Of a DNA stretch of 21,808 bases, positions 14,965-21,808 are shown piece by piece. The stretch spans positions 1 to 21,808 of the forward strand of contig JADLKP010000012.1 of NCBI GenBank assembly GCA_016838945.1, in the 5' to 3' direction. The DNA is from Methanobrevibacter sp. (GTDB lineage: Archaea; Methanobacteriota; Methanobacteria; Methanobacteriales; Methanobacteriaceae). Position numbers and translations under genes: made by a program. Numbering within the stretch: position 1 is the stretch's first letter; the number at the start of each line of letters is the position of its first letter. Below the pieces are notes generated by a model. That model was not told the DNA's origin. It did not search any database and was given only the letters and a program-made list of their open reading frames with translations.

Positions 14965-16068
14965 TTAATCATAACTCATTTTCATTACAAAATTCACATC
15001 ATGAACCTTAAAGTAATCATATTTCAACTCATCATTTGACATTAGCCCATTGGTCATATTCTTTGGAATTGCCACTAAAACTGTTTTAAAGTCATTTATA
15101 TGGTTTTTATCAACATTGAAATGAATTGAATATATCTCTTCAGATGAATTTTCCATATCATTAATAAAAAATGGATTCAAATCAATCACTTCTTGATTTA
15201 ACCTTTCCTTATCATCATTTGTTCTATTCAAGCTTTCCAAAATCCAATATGAGTTGCTGCTTTTTACAGATTCATCACTTATCAAATAATAATCATAGTC
15301 TTCCAATGATTTCTTATAGACCCTGAAGTTCTTGCAAAGCCAAAGAGATCTTTCATCATTGCTGTGATTTGCCAAATCAGGATTTGTGTCATGATTGCAG
15401 ATTTCTTCTTCATCATAATCATCATCAATCATTTCAAAATCATTGAAATCATACACTACAAAGCTGGAATAATAGTCACATTTCACTGTTCTGTTTACAA
15501 CTGCAATGTTAATGTCATTGACATTATCATCTAAATTTCCAATAATGAGAGGCCCTATTTTGCTCTTTAATGGATAGATGGCCATTGAACTTTGATAGCT
15601 ACCATTTAATAGATTCCTCTCTATAAGTTCATCATAATTGTTTTTGACCTTCATCAGCTTATAGTATGATATTGAATTTGACATTATCATTTCTTCGCTT
15701 TCGCTTTCACTGTAAAATTCACCATTATCCATTTTCTTTTTCTTGACTGCAAGTCCTGGAATGATATTATGCGACACTATTCCATTTTCCAATCCTTCAT
15801 CATCTTCCCAATCTTCAGGATTTCCAGGATTGTTCAAGAGATAATCAGATGACTCTATTGCTATGCTTTCAAGGGTTCTTAACTCCTCTTCACTTAGAAT
15901 CTTTTCATTCAGGCTGTCACTTAAATTGGCAAATGTAGCTATTATGAATAGAAGGAGCATGATTGATAGAAGCAGTTCAGTGGAGTGCAGGAGGCCATAT
16001 TGGTCTTTAATCAAATGCCTTATTTTGCATTGAAGAATATAATCTTTGATTAAATGCTTTATACTCAT
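14965..16068 (-). CDS. Pilin-like surface protein, second gene of the pair
   Basis: A 367-residue protein. Basic residues 1-22 precede DQYGLLHSTELLLSIMLLL (22-40), a class III (prepilin-like) signal with a hydrophobic helix at about 32-48 and a Glu at position 5 of the helix start, like archaeal pilins and haloarchaeal R-G-Q-x-H-T-L-E proteins. The large exterior part is very acidic (DDDYDEEE near 215-223) with several N-x-S/T sites and few Cys. Its AGGAGG ribosome site overlaps the stop of the upstream gene, 11 nt away, so the two are coupled. It is too long for a standard pilin subunit and may be a pseudopilin or tip protein. Family assignment is not possible by eye. Confidence 0.6.
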   Translation of the reverse strand: MSIKHLIKDYILQCKIRHLIKDQYGLLHSTELLLSIMLLLFIIATFANLSDSLNEKILSEEELRTLESIAIESSDYLLNNPGNPEDWEDDEGLENGIVSHNIIPGLAVKKKKMDNGEFYSESESEEMIMSNSISYYKLMKVKNNYDELIERNLLNGSYQSSMAIYPLKSKIGPLIIGNLDDNVNDINIAVVNRTVKCDYYSSFVVYDFNDFEMIDDDYDEEEICNHDTNPDLANHSNDERSLWLCKNFRVYKKSLEDYDYYLISDESVKSSNSYWILESLNRTNDDKERLNQEVIDLNPFFINDMENSSEEIYSIHFNVDKNHINDFKTVLVAIPKNMTNGLMSNDELKYDYFKVHDVNFVMKMSYD

Positions 16069-16079
16069 TAATTGGCCTC

Positions 16080-17099
16080 CTAAAAATCACTCATTCCATA
16101 CTTGACCTTATGGCCATGCGGGTCAAGATACAATATCTCATTCAATCCATCTTCACTATTGTATATGACCTCCACTCCAGGATAGATGTCATCACTGAAT
16201 ATTACATGATCGCTTCCGCAGGCAGACACACGGCCTGTTTCATTTGTCCTTTTTGGATTTATGAAGGTTTCAAATCCATAATGTTCACAGCCGCCTTTTC
16301 CCTCAAGCCTGCATAGATAACATGCTCCGTCCCTGCTTTCATGATAGTATCCATTGTCTCTGCAGTTCTTCATTATCTTGCCATCATCATCTCCATGATG
16401 GACATAAGGGTCATATGGACATTTCCTGACAATGAGTGGAGAGCTGGCATTCTCGTAAAATGAGTAATTCTCCACTCCATTTGACTTTAGGAATTCAGAT
16501 AGCGAATTTCCATAATTGTAGCTTGTATCATTCCAGCTGAGGCCATGATAGCCTTTGCAAAACAATAATGGAACAGGATCCCTTAGATTGATGCAGTCAA
16601 CATCAGAAGACACAATATTATCAAATGAATAGTCCCCCTTTACACTAGCTATATGGGCTTTGAACTTATATGAGAATGGATTCGTGGTGTTTTCAATGGA
16701 TATCAGCGATGAATTTATCAATATATTGTAGTTATCATAGTATTCCTGATTTTTTTCTATAAGTTTTTCATCAATTCTATCCTTCAAGTCACTTTTGGAA
16801 TCCAAAGATGGCCTTTCATTCTTAATCACATCTTCGCTAAGCTCTTCCAATGCTTCGCGTTCCAAAAGTGGCAGGTTTCTGATATAATCGTTCATAATGT
16901 ATTGGAAACTGTTTGAGGATATGATTTCATTCTCTTCATTTCCATTTTCAATTGCTGTGTTTAGGACAATGATTGAAAGCATCAGGAAACCGATAAGAAG
17001 CAAAGCACTGATCATTATTGAAAAATTACCGTCTTCATCTCTCAGGAAATTTATAGAATTTTTCTCATTATTTTTCTTTATTTTTCTTTTAATCTTCAT
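16080..17099 (-). CDS. Pilin-like, Cys-rich surface protein, first gene of the pair
   Basis: A 339-residue protein with a Lys-rich start, the class III-like junction LRDEDGNFSIMISALLLIGF (19-38) and one membrane helix to about 48. The outer domain has eight Cys (169, 181, 227, 246, 260, 263, 271, 294), including CYLC and a HH pair near 234; four disulfides or a metal site are possible, which is unusual for an intracellularly reduced strict anaerobe but fits an exported domain. It starts at ATG 17099 with no Shine-Dalgarno; TTTAAATA lies about 28 nt upstream, so the message is probably leaderless. It is followed by its coupled partner. I do not recognise the family. Confidence 0.6.
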   Translation of the reverse strand: MKIKRKIKKNNEKNSINFLRDEDGNFSIMISALLLIGFLMLSIIVLNTAIENGNEENEIISSNSFQYIMNDYIRNLPLLEREALEELSEDVIKNERPSLDSKSDLKDRIDEKLIEKNQEYYDNYNILINSSLISIENTTNPFSYKFKAHIASVKGDYSFDNIVSSDVDCINLRDPVPLLFCKGYHGLSWNDTSYNYGNSLSEFLKSNGVENYSFYENASSPLIVRKCPYDPYVHHGDDDGKIMKNCRDNGYYHESRDGACYLCRLEGKGGCEHYGFETFINPKRTNETGRVSACGSDHVIFSDDIYPGVEVIYNSEDGLNEILYLDPHGHKVKYGMSDF

Positions 17100-17123
17100 T
17101 AATAGCTTTATTATTAAAAATAT

Positions 17124-17131
17124 TATTTAAA
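17124..17131 (-). promoter_or_regulatory. TATA box of the pilin-like pair (leaderless)
   Basis: TTTAAATA on the minus strand, preceded by purine-rich GAGAAAGA as a BRE. Its centre is about 28 nt from the ATG, so transcription should start at or beside it. No ribosome site is present. Confidence 0.55.
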
Positions 17132-17494
17132 TCTTTCTCAATTTTACTTTTAATATTTTAAAATCCTTATATTTTGATAAAAAGAGTATAATTTAGTTTT
17201 TAATTATAAGAATTCAACATAATTATAATTTCATAATGTAAATGTAAAATTTATTTTGAAATTTTTTTTGTTATCATAAATTTTATATATTTTTCTGAAT
17301 AATCATTAAATGTATAAGATTTAATTTCTCAAACATTGCAAATGACTCAAATGACTTTGAAGAACGGCATATTGTTCCTTTGTTGGTTTTGGGAATGCTT
17401 TGAATGCTTATAGTTGTGGTATGTTTGATGTATAGGGTTGATTTTGTTCATTAAACCTAAGTTTTTCGAAACTTAAAATTTGAAATGTGATTTT
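17132..17494 (+). other. Intergenic region with a GC-richer island and a hairpin
   Basis: The part 17132-17330 is plain AT-rich. From about 17330 to 17475 the sequence is less AT-rich than other spacers and may be a leader, a small RNA or a gene remnant; no frame longer than about 33 codons is open. At 17458-17475 TAAGTTT pairs with AAACTTA around a TTCG tetraloop, ending 11 nt before the GTGAT ribosome site of the next gene. Confidence 0.4.
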
Positions 17495-18271
17495 ATGGAA
17501 AGATCTTTATTAAATATTTTCAAGACTAATACATTAGCTTTAAACAAGAGTGAAGTGAAAATTCAATTGATTGAGCATGCAATTTTAATTAGTTTATTCT
17601 CTTACATAATTTCCAGAATAGTTTCTTCATATTTTAGCTTGTCTTTTTGGGCATTGTTTTCTTTTTTTGAAGCTGGTATAATTATGTTAATTCCTTCAAT
17701 GTTTTGGGATAAGTTTTTAAACAATCCTGAAATGCATAGTCCGGATGATTATTTGGAATTATCTTTTAAAGGTTTAAATGTATTGCAATTCTTTATGGGA
17801 TTAGCATTATTGATAGGTTTGACTTTATTTGGTTACTTTATCGATAATCTCATATTTGGCTTGGTTTGTGCTTTAATAGCATTTTTCCCTTTATGTTTTA
17901 TATTTATCAGAAGAAACATTTTCACTGAAGATTCTCAATATTTAAGCAAGGGAGAGAAAGTTATGGGATTTAATCCTAAAAGCTATGGATTTTTAGCAAT
18001 TATAGTGGCTGGAATTTTAATCGCTTTTGCATTTTTTAACTTATATTTTTCTTATTATGATAATTTGAACATTGTCCTAACTATTATGTTCTTATTGTGT
18101 TCATTCGTTTATATGTGCTTTATATTGTCTCCAGATATGATGAATAAGGTTTTATCATTTGAAATTAGGGAAAGAAGTGGATTTATAGTATATTCGATCT
18201 TGGTCATTATCTTATCTGCAATGATACCATTTTTCTATTTAATCGATAAGCACTTAAACTTCATTCTGTAA
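17495..18271 (+). CDS. Unrecognised multi-pass membrane protein
   Basis: A 258-residue protein with about seven hydrophobic segments and short, charged loops. The N-terminus (about 1-25) is a soluble, basic stretch, and a loop with DKFLNNPEMHSPDDYLEL follows the second segment. I do not recognise the family; the layout resembles the Yip1-like or DUF-type membrane proteins that are common in methanogens, and that is only an impression. The start is ATG 17495, because GTGAT ends 3 nt before it; a TTG five codons upstream is the longer alternative. A TTCG-capped hairpin lies just before the ribosome site. The next gene, on the same strand, is 146 nt away and seems to have its own promoter. Confidence 0.75.
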   Translation: MERSLLNIFKTNTLALNKSEVKIQLIEHAILISLFSYIISRIVSSYFSLSFWALFSFFEAGIIMLIPSMFWDKFLNNPEMHSPDDYLELSFKGLNVLQFFMGLALLIGLTLFGYFIDNLIFGLVCALIAFFPLCFIFIRRNIFTEDSQYLSKGEKVMGFNPKSYGFLAIIVAGILIAFAFFNLYFSYYDNLNIVLTIMFLLCSFVYMCFILSPDMMNKVLSFEIRERSGFIVYSILVIILSAMIPFFYLIDKHLNFIL

Positions 18272-18417
18272 AGTAAAAATACTTAAAACTTATTATAGAT
18301 GAAATATAAATAACTATTGTTATATAAAAGATATATTTATTAATTAAAAAAATTATAAATATTAAAAACTAATTAAAAAAATAATTATTTAATTCATGCT
18401 TATTTAGGAGGAATTCA

Positions 18418-18816
18418 ATGTCTGATACTGTAAGAACCTGGCGTCATATCCAACAAAGATACAACCTTGTTGGATCCAAATGTACCACTTGTGGTCAAGT
18501 TTTTTTCCCACAAAGGGTAATCTGTCCTGATTGTAGAAGAAAAGGAAACATCGAAGATCTTCAATTTTCCGGAAAAGGAAAGATATTTACCTATTCCGTA
18601 ATCAGAACACCTACTTCTGACTTTAAGAAAATAGCTCCATATGCTGTAGCTATCATTGAACTTGAAGAAGGTGCTAAGGTCACTGCACAAATAGTTGACG
18701 CTGATGTTGATGATATTCAAATCGGAGACCCTGTTGAAATGGTCTTTAGAAAGATCCGTGAAGATGGCCCTGACGGCGTTATCTCATATGGATTCAAATT
18801 CAAAATTGTAAAATAG
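18418..18816 (+). CDS. DUF35 zinc-ribbon/OB-fold protein
   Basis: A 132-residue protein. An N-terminal helix leads into a rubredoxin-like zinc ribbon (Cys22, Cys25, Cys36, Cys39: CTTC and CPDC), then an OB fold from about 48 with GKGKIFTYSVIRTP and APYAVAIIELEEGAKVTAQI. This is the standard DUF35 layout and length. In archaea DUF35 proteins hold acetoacetyl-CoA thiolase and HMG-CoA synthase together and channel the CoA intermediate for the mevalonate pathway that makes isoprenoid lipids. In many methanogens the three genes are adjacent; here neither partner is in the window, so this copy is either separated or serves another thiolase. AGGAGG precedes the ATG with normal spacing. Confidence 0.9.
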   Translation: MSDTVRTWRHIQQRYNLVGSKCTTCGQVFFPQRVICPDCRRKGNIEDLQFSGKGKIFTYSVIRTPTSDFKKIAPYAVAIIELEEGAKVTAQIVDADVDDIQIGDPVEMVFRKIREDGPDGVISYGFKFKIVK

Positions 18817-18827
18817 ATTGATTTTTC

Positions 18828-18894
18828 AAATAGTTTTATAGCTATTTAATGAATCTTTATCGATATAGATAGCTTTTTAACTATTTATTTTTTT
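18828..18894 (+). terminator. Two related hairpin-like elements after DUF35
   Basis: AAATAG/CTATTT (18828-18833 with 18842-18847) and a similar ATAG/CTAT element (18869-18884) with a T run at 18888-18894. The stems are short and AT-rich, so only the T run is good evidence. Confidence 0.35.
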
Positions 18895-19017
18895 ATGAAC
18901 CTTGAGTAATACTTTTTTTAAAATTATTATTAAAAGTAATGCCTTTCTTTCATGATTATAATTAAAGGTTTAAATTAAGATTATTGTGTTTAAGAATATG
19001 AAAAATATGTGATTATT

Positions 19018-19962
19018 ATGAGTTATGAAGACACTGCTGTATTGTTATTAAGCCATGGAAGTACTCTTCCCTATGCAGAAGAAGTTTTTAAGAACATATG
19101 CGCCAAGTTCAAGGCAAGCTCTGAATTTGATGCTGAAGTGGGATACATGAAAGTGGCTAAGCCAAATTTGCCTGAAGCCATAAACTTATTGAAAGAGCGC
19201 AATCCTGACTTAAAGCGCATCATTGCAACTCCTGTGTTCTTGGCTGCTGGAATCCACACAAACATTGACATACCGATTATTTTAGGTCTTGAACCTAAAG
19301 AGGTGGACCCAAGACAGCCTGATGGAAATTACCCTGAAGGACATTACTTATACGGCCTTGAAGAGGTTGATTTCGATGGAGACATAGACCTTCTCGGTCC
19401 TATAGGCCCTAATCCTAAGCTTTTGGATATCATAAACAAAAAGATATCCTCTGCACTTGAAGATTCCGAACTTGAAGATGATGCAAAGACAGGTGTACTC
19501 CTAGTTGTTCACGGAAGCAGATTGAACTACAGCAAGGAATTTATCACAGACCTGTTCGGACAGTTTGAAGCTCAATGCGATTATCCATGTGACTTTGGAT
19601 TCATGGAGCTTGTGGAACCTAACATTCCAAGTTCAATAAACAAGCTTGTAAGTGAAAACGAAGTGGACAGACTTGTTGTCGTTCCTATATTCATTGCACC
19701 TGGTGCACACACCACAAGAGACATTCCAACAATATTAGGCCTTATTGAGGATGATGGTCATGGACATCATCACCATCACCATCACGACCATGATCATGAA
19801 CATTCACATGACCATGGCCACAGTCACGGGCATCATCACCATCATCATGGACATGGAGACGCGAAGATGGAATTTGAAGGGGAAATATTATACCCAGATC
19901 CAATCTGTGACGATGACGTATTGATTGAAATCTTGAAGGATATGGTTAATGAAGCTCTGTAA
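19018..19962 (+). CDS. cfbA: Two-domain sirohydrochlorin chelatase, CfbA/CbiX type, with His-rich insert
   Basis: A 314-residue protein built of two CbiX-like domains (about 1-150 and 157-314). Each keeps the two catalytic His positions: LLLSHGS and AAGIHTNIDIP in the first, LVVHGSR and APGAHTTRDIP in the second. Archaeal CfbA inserts Ni (for F430) or Co (for B12) into sirohydrochlorin, but it is usually a single-domain protein of about 130-145 residues working as a homodimer. Here the dimer seems fused. In the second domain a loop at 248-279 has 22 His in 32 residues, a likely metal store or feeder; the same place in the first domain holds a longer non-His segment. The start is ATG 19018, with GTGAT 4 nt before it; GTG 19009 is the upstream alternative. 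A role in both F430 and cobalamin supply is inference. Confidence 0.88.
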   Translation: MSYEDTAVLLLSHGSTLPYAEEVFKNICAKFKASSEFDAEVGYMKVAKPNLPEAINLLKERNPDLKRIIATPVFLAAGIHTNIDIPIILGLEPKEVDPRQPDGNYPEGHYLYGLEEVDFDGDIDLLGPIGPNPKLLDIINKKISSALEDSELEDDAKTGVLLVVHGSRLNYSKEFITDLFGQFEAQCDYPCDFGFMELVEPNIPSSINKLVSENEVDRLVVVPIFIAPGAHTTRDIPTILGLIEDDGHGHHHHHHHDHDHEHSHDHGHSHGHHHHHHGHGDAKMEFEGEILYPDPICDDDVLIEILKDMVNEAL

Positions 19963-20120
19963 ATAAAGAGTTCATGACCATTTAATTCTCTTTTTTCAAA
20001 CTTTTTTTTTTTAATCTGTATTTTTATTTACTGGATCTATTTCTAATTTTTTTTAAAATCATTATTTTCATTCAGTAAAATTATTATGATTCTTTTTTTA
20101 AATATAATAATGAAACCAAA

Positions 20121-20133
20121 AATACACTTGAAA
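20121..20133 (+). repeat. Outlying mini-ORB, 11 of 13
   Basis: AATACACTTGAAA, identical over 13 bases to the origin copy at 10016-10028. It lies 42 nt before the deaminase start codon, about 10 kb from the origin. Confidence 0.5.
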
Positions 20134-20174
20134 TCAATATTAAAATTTTTATAAAAATCCATTAGAGGTATCTT

Positions 20175-20639
20175 ATGCATCAAAGATTTATGGAGGAAGC
20201 TATCAAGGAGGCTGAAATATCACTTTCTGAAGGTGGCGTTCCTATTGGAGCAGTGATTGTAAAGGATGATGAAATAATATCCAGAGGCCATAATAGGCTT
20301 ATTCAAAACGATTCTGTAATCCTTCACGCTGAAATGGATGCAATTGAAAATGCAAAGGGACTAAATTACGAAGACTATAGAAAATGCACCCTTTACACAA
20401 CATTGTCACCATGTCCAATGTGTTCAGGAGCGGTTCTGCTTTACAATATTCCAAAGGTTGTCATAGGAGACAACACAACATTGATGGGAGCGGAAAAGCT
20501 ATTGAAGGACAATGATGTTGAAGTGATCGTTCTAGATGACGATAGGTGCAGAGAGCTATTTGAAAGATTCGTAAAGGAAAACCCTGGAGTATGGGAAAAG
20601 GAACTTGCTAAAGTGGGAAACACTACAGAGTTAAAATAA
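20175..20639 (+). CDS. Cytosine deaminase, yeast FCY1-like
   Basis: A 154-residue zinc deaminase of the CDA superfamily. The motifs are HAEMDAIENA (His51, Glu53) and TLSPCPMCSGAVLLYNIPKV (76-95; Cys80, Cys83), with GVPIGAVIV at 21-29. The C-terminus, VIVLDDDRCRELFERF (117-132) then ENPGVW, closely resembles yeast cytosine deaminase rather than TadA or guanine deaminase. It should convert cytosine to uracil for pyrimidine salvage; a related base is possible. GAGGT precedes the ATG. The GNAT gene follows after 57 nt on the same strand and may share a transcript. A mini-ORB-like box lies 42 nt upstream. Confidence 0.85.
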   Translation: MHQRFMEEAIKEAEISLSEGGVPIGAVIVKDDEIISRGHNRLIQNDSVILHAEMDAIENAKGLNYEDYRKCTLYTTLSPCPMCSGAVLLYNIPKVVIGDNTTLMGAEKLLKDNDVEVIVLDDDRCRELFERFVKENPGVWEKELAKVGNTTELK

Positions 20640-20696
20640 ACTATAAAACAGTTATAAATTATTAAATAGTTTTAAAAATAATTTTTAAGTGATAAT

Positions 20697-21158
20697 ATGG
20701 AAACTGTCCTGACAAATGAAAAGGATGAAAGGTTCATCCAGCTTTCCAATGAATTGAATGAGGAATACTATAGAAATATTGGAGATGTGGCCTTAAAGTA
20801 TCTTGATTATAATCAATTGGAAGATCCCCATGTGGTATTGCTTGTTCTTAATTGGGGAAATCCTATAGCCTGTGCCAGCTATCGTCTTTTTGACAAGGAT
20901 TCAGTGGAAATCAGAAGGGTTTATGTAAAAAGGAGATATAGGAATAAGGGAATTGCCTATAAACTCGTCAAATCCTTGGAAAAAATGGCTATGGAAGATA
21001 ACTTCAAATATTCCTATATTACAACAGGAACGGAGAATGCTGCAGCAATAGCTCTTTATAAGAAGTTAGGATATGAGACAATCGACAATTTCGGAATCTT
21101 TGAAAACGATGAGATTTGCCTTTGCATGAAAAAGGAGTTTAAAACCTTGATTTTCTAG
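20697..21158 (+). CDS. GNAT family N-acetyltransferase
   Basis: A 153-residue protein of normal GNAT length. Motif A is RRVYVKRRYRNKGIAYKL (73-90), with the acetyl-CoA pyrophosphate loop R-x-x-G-I-A slightly altered as RNKGIA. Motif B is TGTENAAAIALYKKLGYE (110-127), with the usual N-x-x-A-x-x-L-Y-x-K-x-G-Y/F. The substrate is not readable; the Y-x-x-I-G-D-V-A-L-K start occurs in small-molecule acetyltransferases. A GTGATA site precedes the ATG. It follows the deaminase gene closely and ends in T-rich DNA. Confidence 0.9.
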   Translation: METVLTNEKDERFIQLSNELNEEYYRNIGDVALKYLDYNQLEDPHVVLLVLNWGNPIACASYRLFDKDSVEIRRVYVKRRYRNKGIAYKLVKSLEKMAMEDNFKYSYITTGTENAAAIALYKKLGYETIDNFGIFENDEICLCMKKEFKTLIF

Positions 21159-21244
21159 CTATTTTTTTATTTATTTTCCTATCAGCTTTTAAACCAATTA
21201 TTTTATTAAATAACTTCATTTATTTTTCTATTTTTCGTTTTATT

Positions 21245-21280
21245 GCAAGTAAGTGCTTGCTTTCGCAAATTATTATATAT
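21245..21280 (+). promoter_or_regulatory. Promoter of the small Ig-like gene with an upstream hairpin
   Basis: GCAAG/CTTGC inverted repeat (21245-21249, 21256-21260) sits upstream of CGCAAA (BRE-like) and TTATATAT (21273-21280). Initiation about 25 nt further on would leave a leader of about 25 nt containing GGGAGG. The repeat could be an operator. Confidence 0.4.
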
Positions 21281-21327
21281 TATGCCTAATAAACTAATAA
21301 CAATAAAATATAAGGGAGGTTAATTGA

Positions 21328-21747
21328 ATGAAAAGATTTAGTTTAGAATTATTTTGTGTATTTACTATTCTTATGTTTTGCTTAAGTCCTTTATCTGCTA
21401 TGGAATTAGGTTTAGATGATAATACTAAATATACAAATGATGCAAACGAAGGTCATGTTGCTTTAAATGACGTATCAAAAGAAAGTTCTCGTTTATCTAT
21501 TTCTGTTTCTCAAACCGGCAATCCTGGTGAAGTGCTCGTTAATTTAAGTGCTGTTCCTAAATTCAAGGGTACCGTTCATGTAGAAATCAGCGGTTCAAGT
21601 GCTCATCATCAGTTTTACATGCATGATGGTAAAGGAGCATTTTTGGTTGAAGGTTTAGAGCCAGGAGTTCACACCGCTAAGGCATTTTTCTATGGTGATG
21701 AGGACTACTATGCTAGAAATGCAACCACTACCTTTGAAGTGATATAA
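21328..21747 (+). CDS. Small secreted Ig-like protein
   Basis: A 139-residue protein with a signal peptide (1-24, ending LSA) and a single Ig-like domain from about 52 to 139. The GxVxVEISGS...DGKGAFLVEGLEPGVHTAKAFFYGDEDYYA sequence matches the Ig-like domains of Methanobrevibacter adhesin-like proteins, such as the one at 181-2247. It has no anchor and no passenger region, so it is either a free secreted adhesin fragment or a small surface protein. A strong GGGAGG lies before the ATG. The domain is complete, with no sign of truncation. Confidence 0.75.
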   Translation: MKRFSLELFCVFTILMFCLSPLSAMELGLDDNTKYTNDANEGHVALNDVSKESSRLSISVSQTGNPGEVLVNLSAVPKFKGTVHVEISGSSAHHQFYMHDGKGAFLVEGLEPGVHTAKAFFYGDEDYYARNATTTFEVI

Positions 21748-21773
21748 ATTACATAATAATTTAAATTTATATC

Positions 21774-21790
21774 TTTTTTTCTTTTTTTTT
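21774..21790 (+). terminator. T-rich terminator of the small Ig-like gene
   Basis: A run of T broken by one C (21774-21790), 27 nt after the stop, the oligo-T type usual in archaea. The remaining bases to the window end show nothing further. Confidence 0.6.
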
Positions 21791-21808
21791 ATTATTCATA
21801 TATTTAAT

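Noticed and set aside
17342..17413. Trp/Cys-rich 23-residue peptide frame
   Set aside because: No ribosome site and another frame through the same bases is equally open; kept only as part of the unexplained island.

Overview
The window looks like a chromosomal segment of a gut methanogen of the Methanobacteriales, most likely Methanobrevibacter. The DNA is very AT-rich, and many genes have GGTGAT- or GTGAT-type Shine-Dalgarno sequences 3-4 nt before the start codon. Archaeal markers are a UPF0147 protein, an Orc1/Cdc6 initiator, a CfbA-type chelatase, archaeal pilin-like proteins and an adhesin-like surface protein with a beta-helix and Ig-like domains. The genus call is inference from gene content; no search was run.

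Layout. 1-2306: a secreted adhesin-like protein ending in a strong hairpin terminator. 2427-4199 (minus): a three-gene operon for a DUF2162 membrane protein, an ExbB/TolQ-like proton channel subunit and an ExbD-like DUF2149 partner. 4462-4968 (minus): a lone Panacea/SocA-domain protein. 5200-5454: UPF0147. 5872-7331: a HIRAN-domain gene followed by an ARPP-1-like gene, with a perfect 13-bp mini-ORB upstream. 7594-8616 (minus): cobalamin protein CbiB/CobD, whose 3' end is tandemly duplicated. 8782-9261: a DUF2299-like protein. 9262-10325: a gene-free, T-rich region with at least seven mini-ORB/ORB-like elements, which I call the replication origin, directly upstream of orc1/cdc6 (10326-11495). 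11641-12843 (minus): an AAA+ ATPase with a DUF4143-type C-terminus, preceded by four tandem 40-bp units, each holding a TTTTCA-N6-TGAAAA dyad. 13343-14719 (minus): a DUF3100-like membrane protein. 14965-17099 (minus): two pilin-like surface proteins expressed from what looks like a leaderless promoter. 17495-18271: an unrecognised membrane protein. 18418-18816: a DUF35 zinc-ribbon/OB protein. 19018-19962: a two-domain CfbA/CbiX chelatase with a 32-residue histidine-rich insert. 20175-20639: a yeast-type cytosine deaminase. 20697-21158: a GNAT acetyltransferase. 21328-21747: a small secreted Ig-like protein.

How it fits together. The core is an origin with its initiator gene. Two genes belong to tetrapyrrole/corrinoid metabolism: the chelatase acts early, on sirohydrochlorin, and CbiB acts late, in nucleotide-loop assembly. 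The cell surface is served by the adhesin, the pilin-like pair, the small Ig-like protein and the ExbB/ExbD-like motor. The least understood parts are the HIRAN/ARPP-1 pair with its outlying origin-type box, the ATPase with its dyad array, and the ExbB/ExbD-like operon in an organism that should have no outer membrane. No tRNA, rRNA, CRISPR array, transposase or cobalamin riboswitch was seen.
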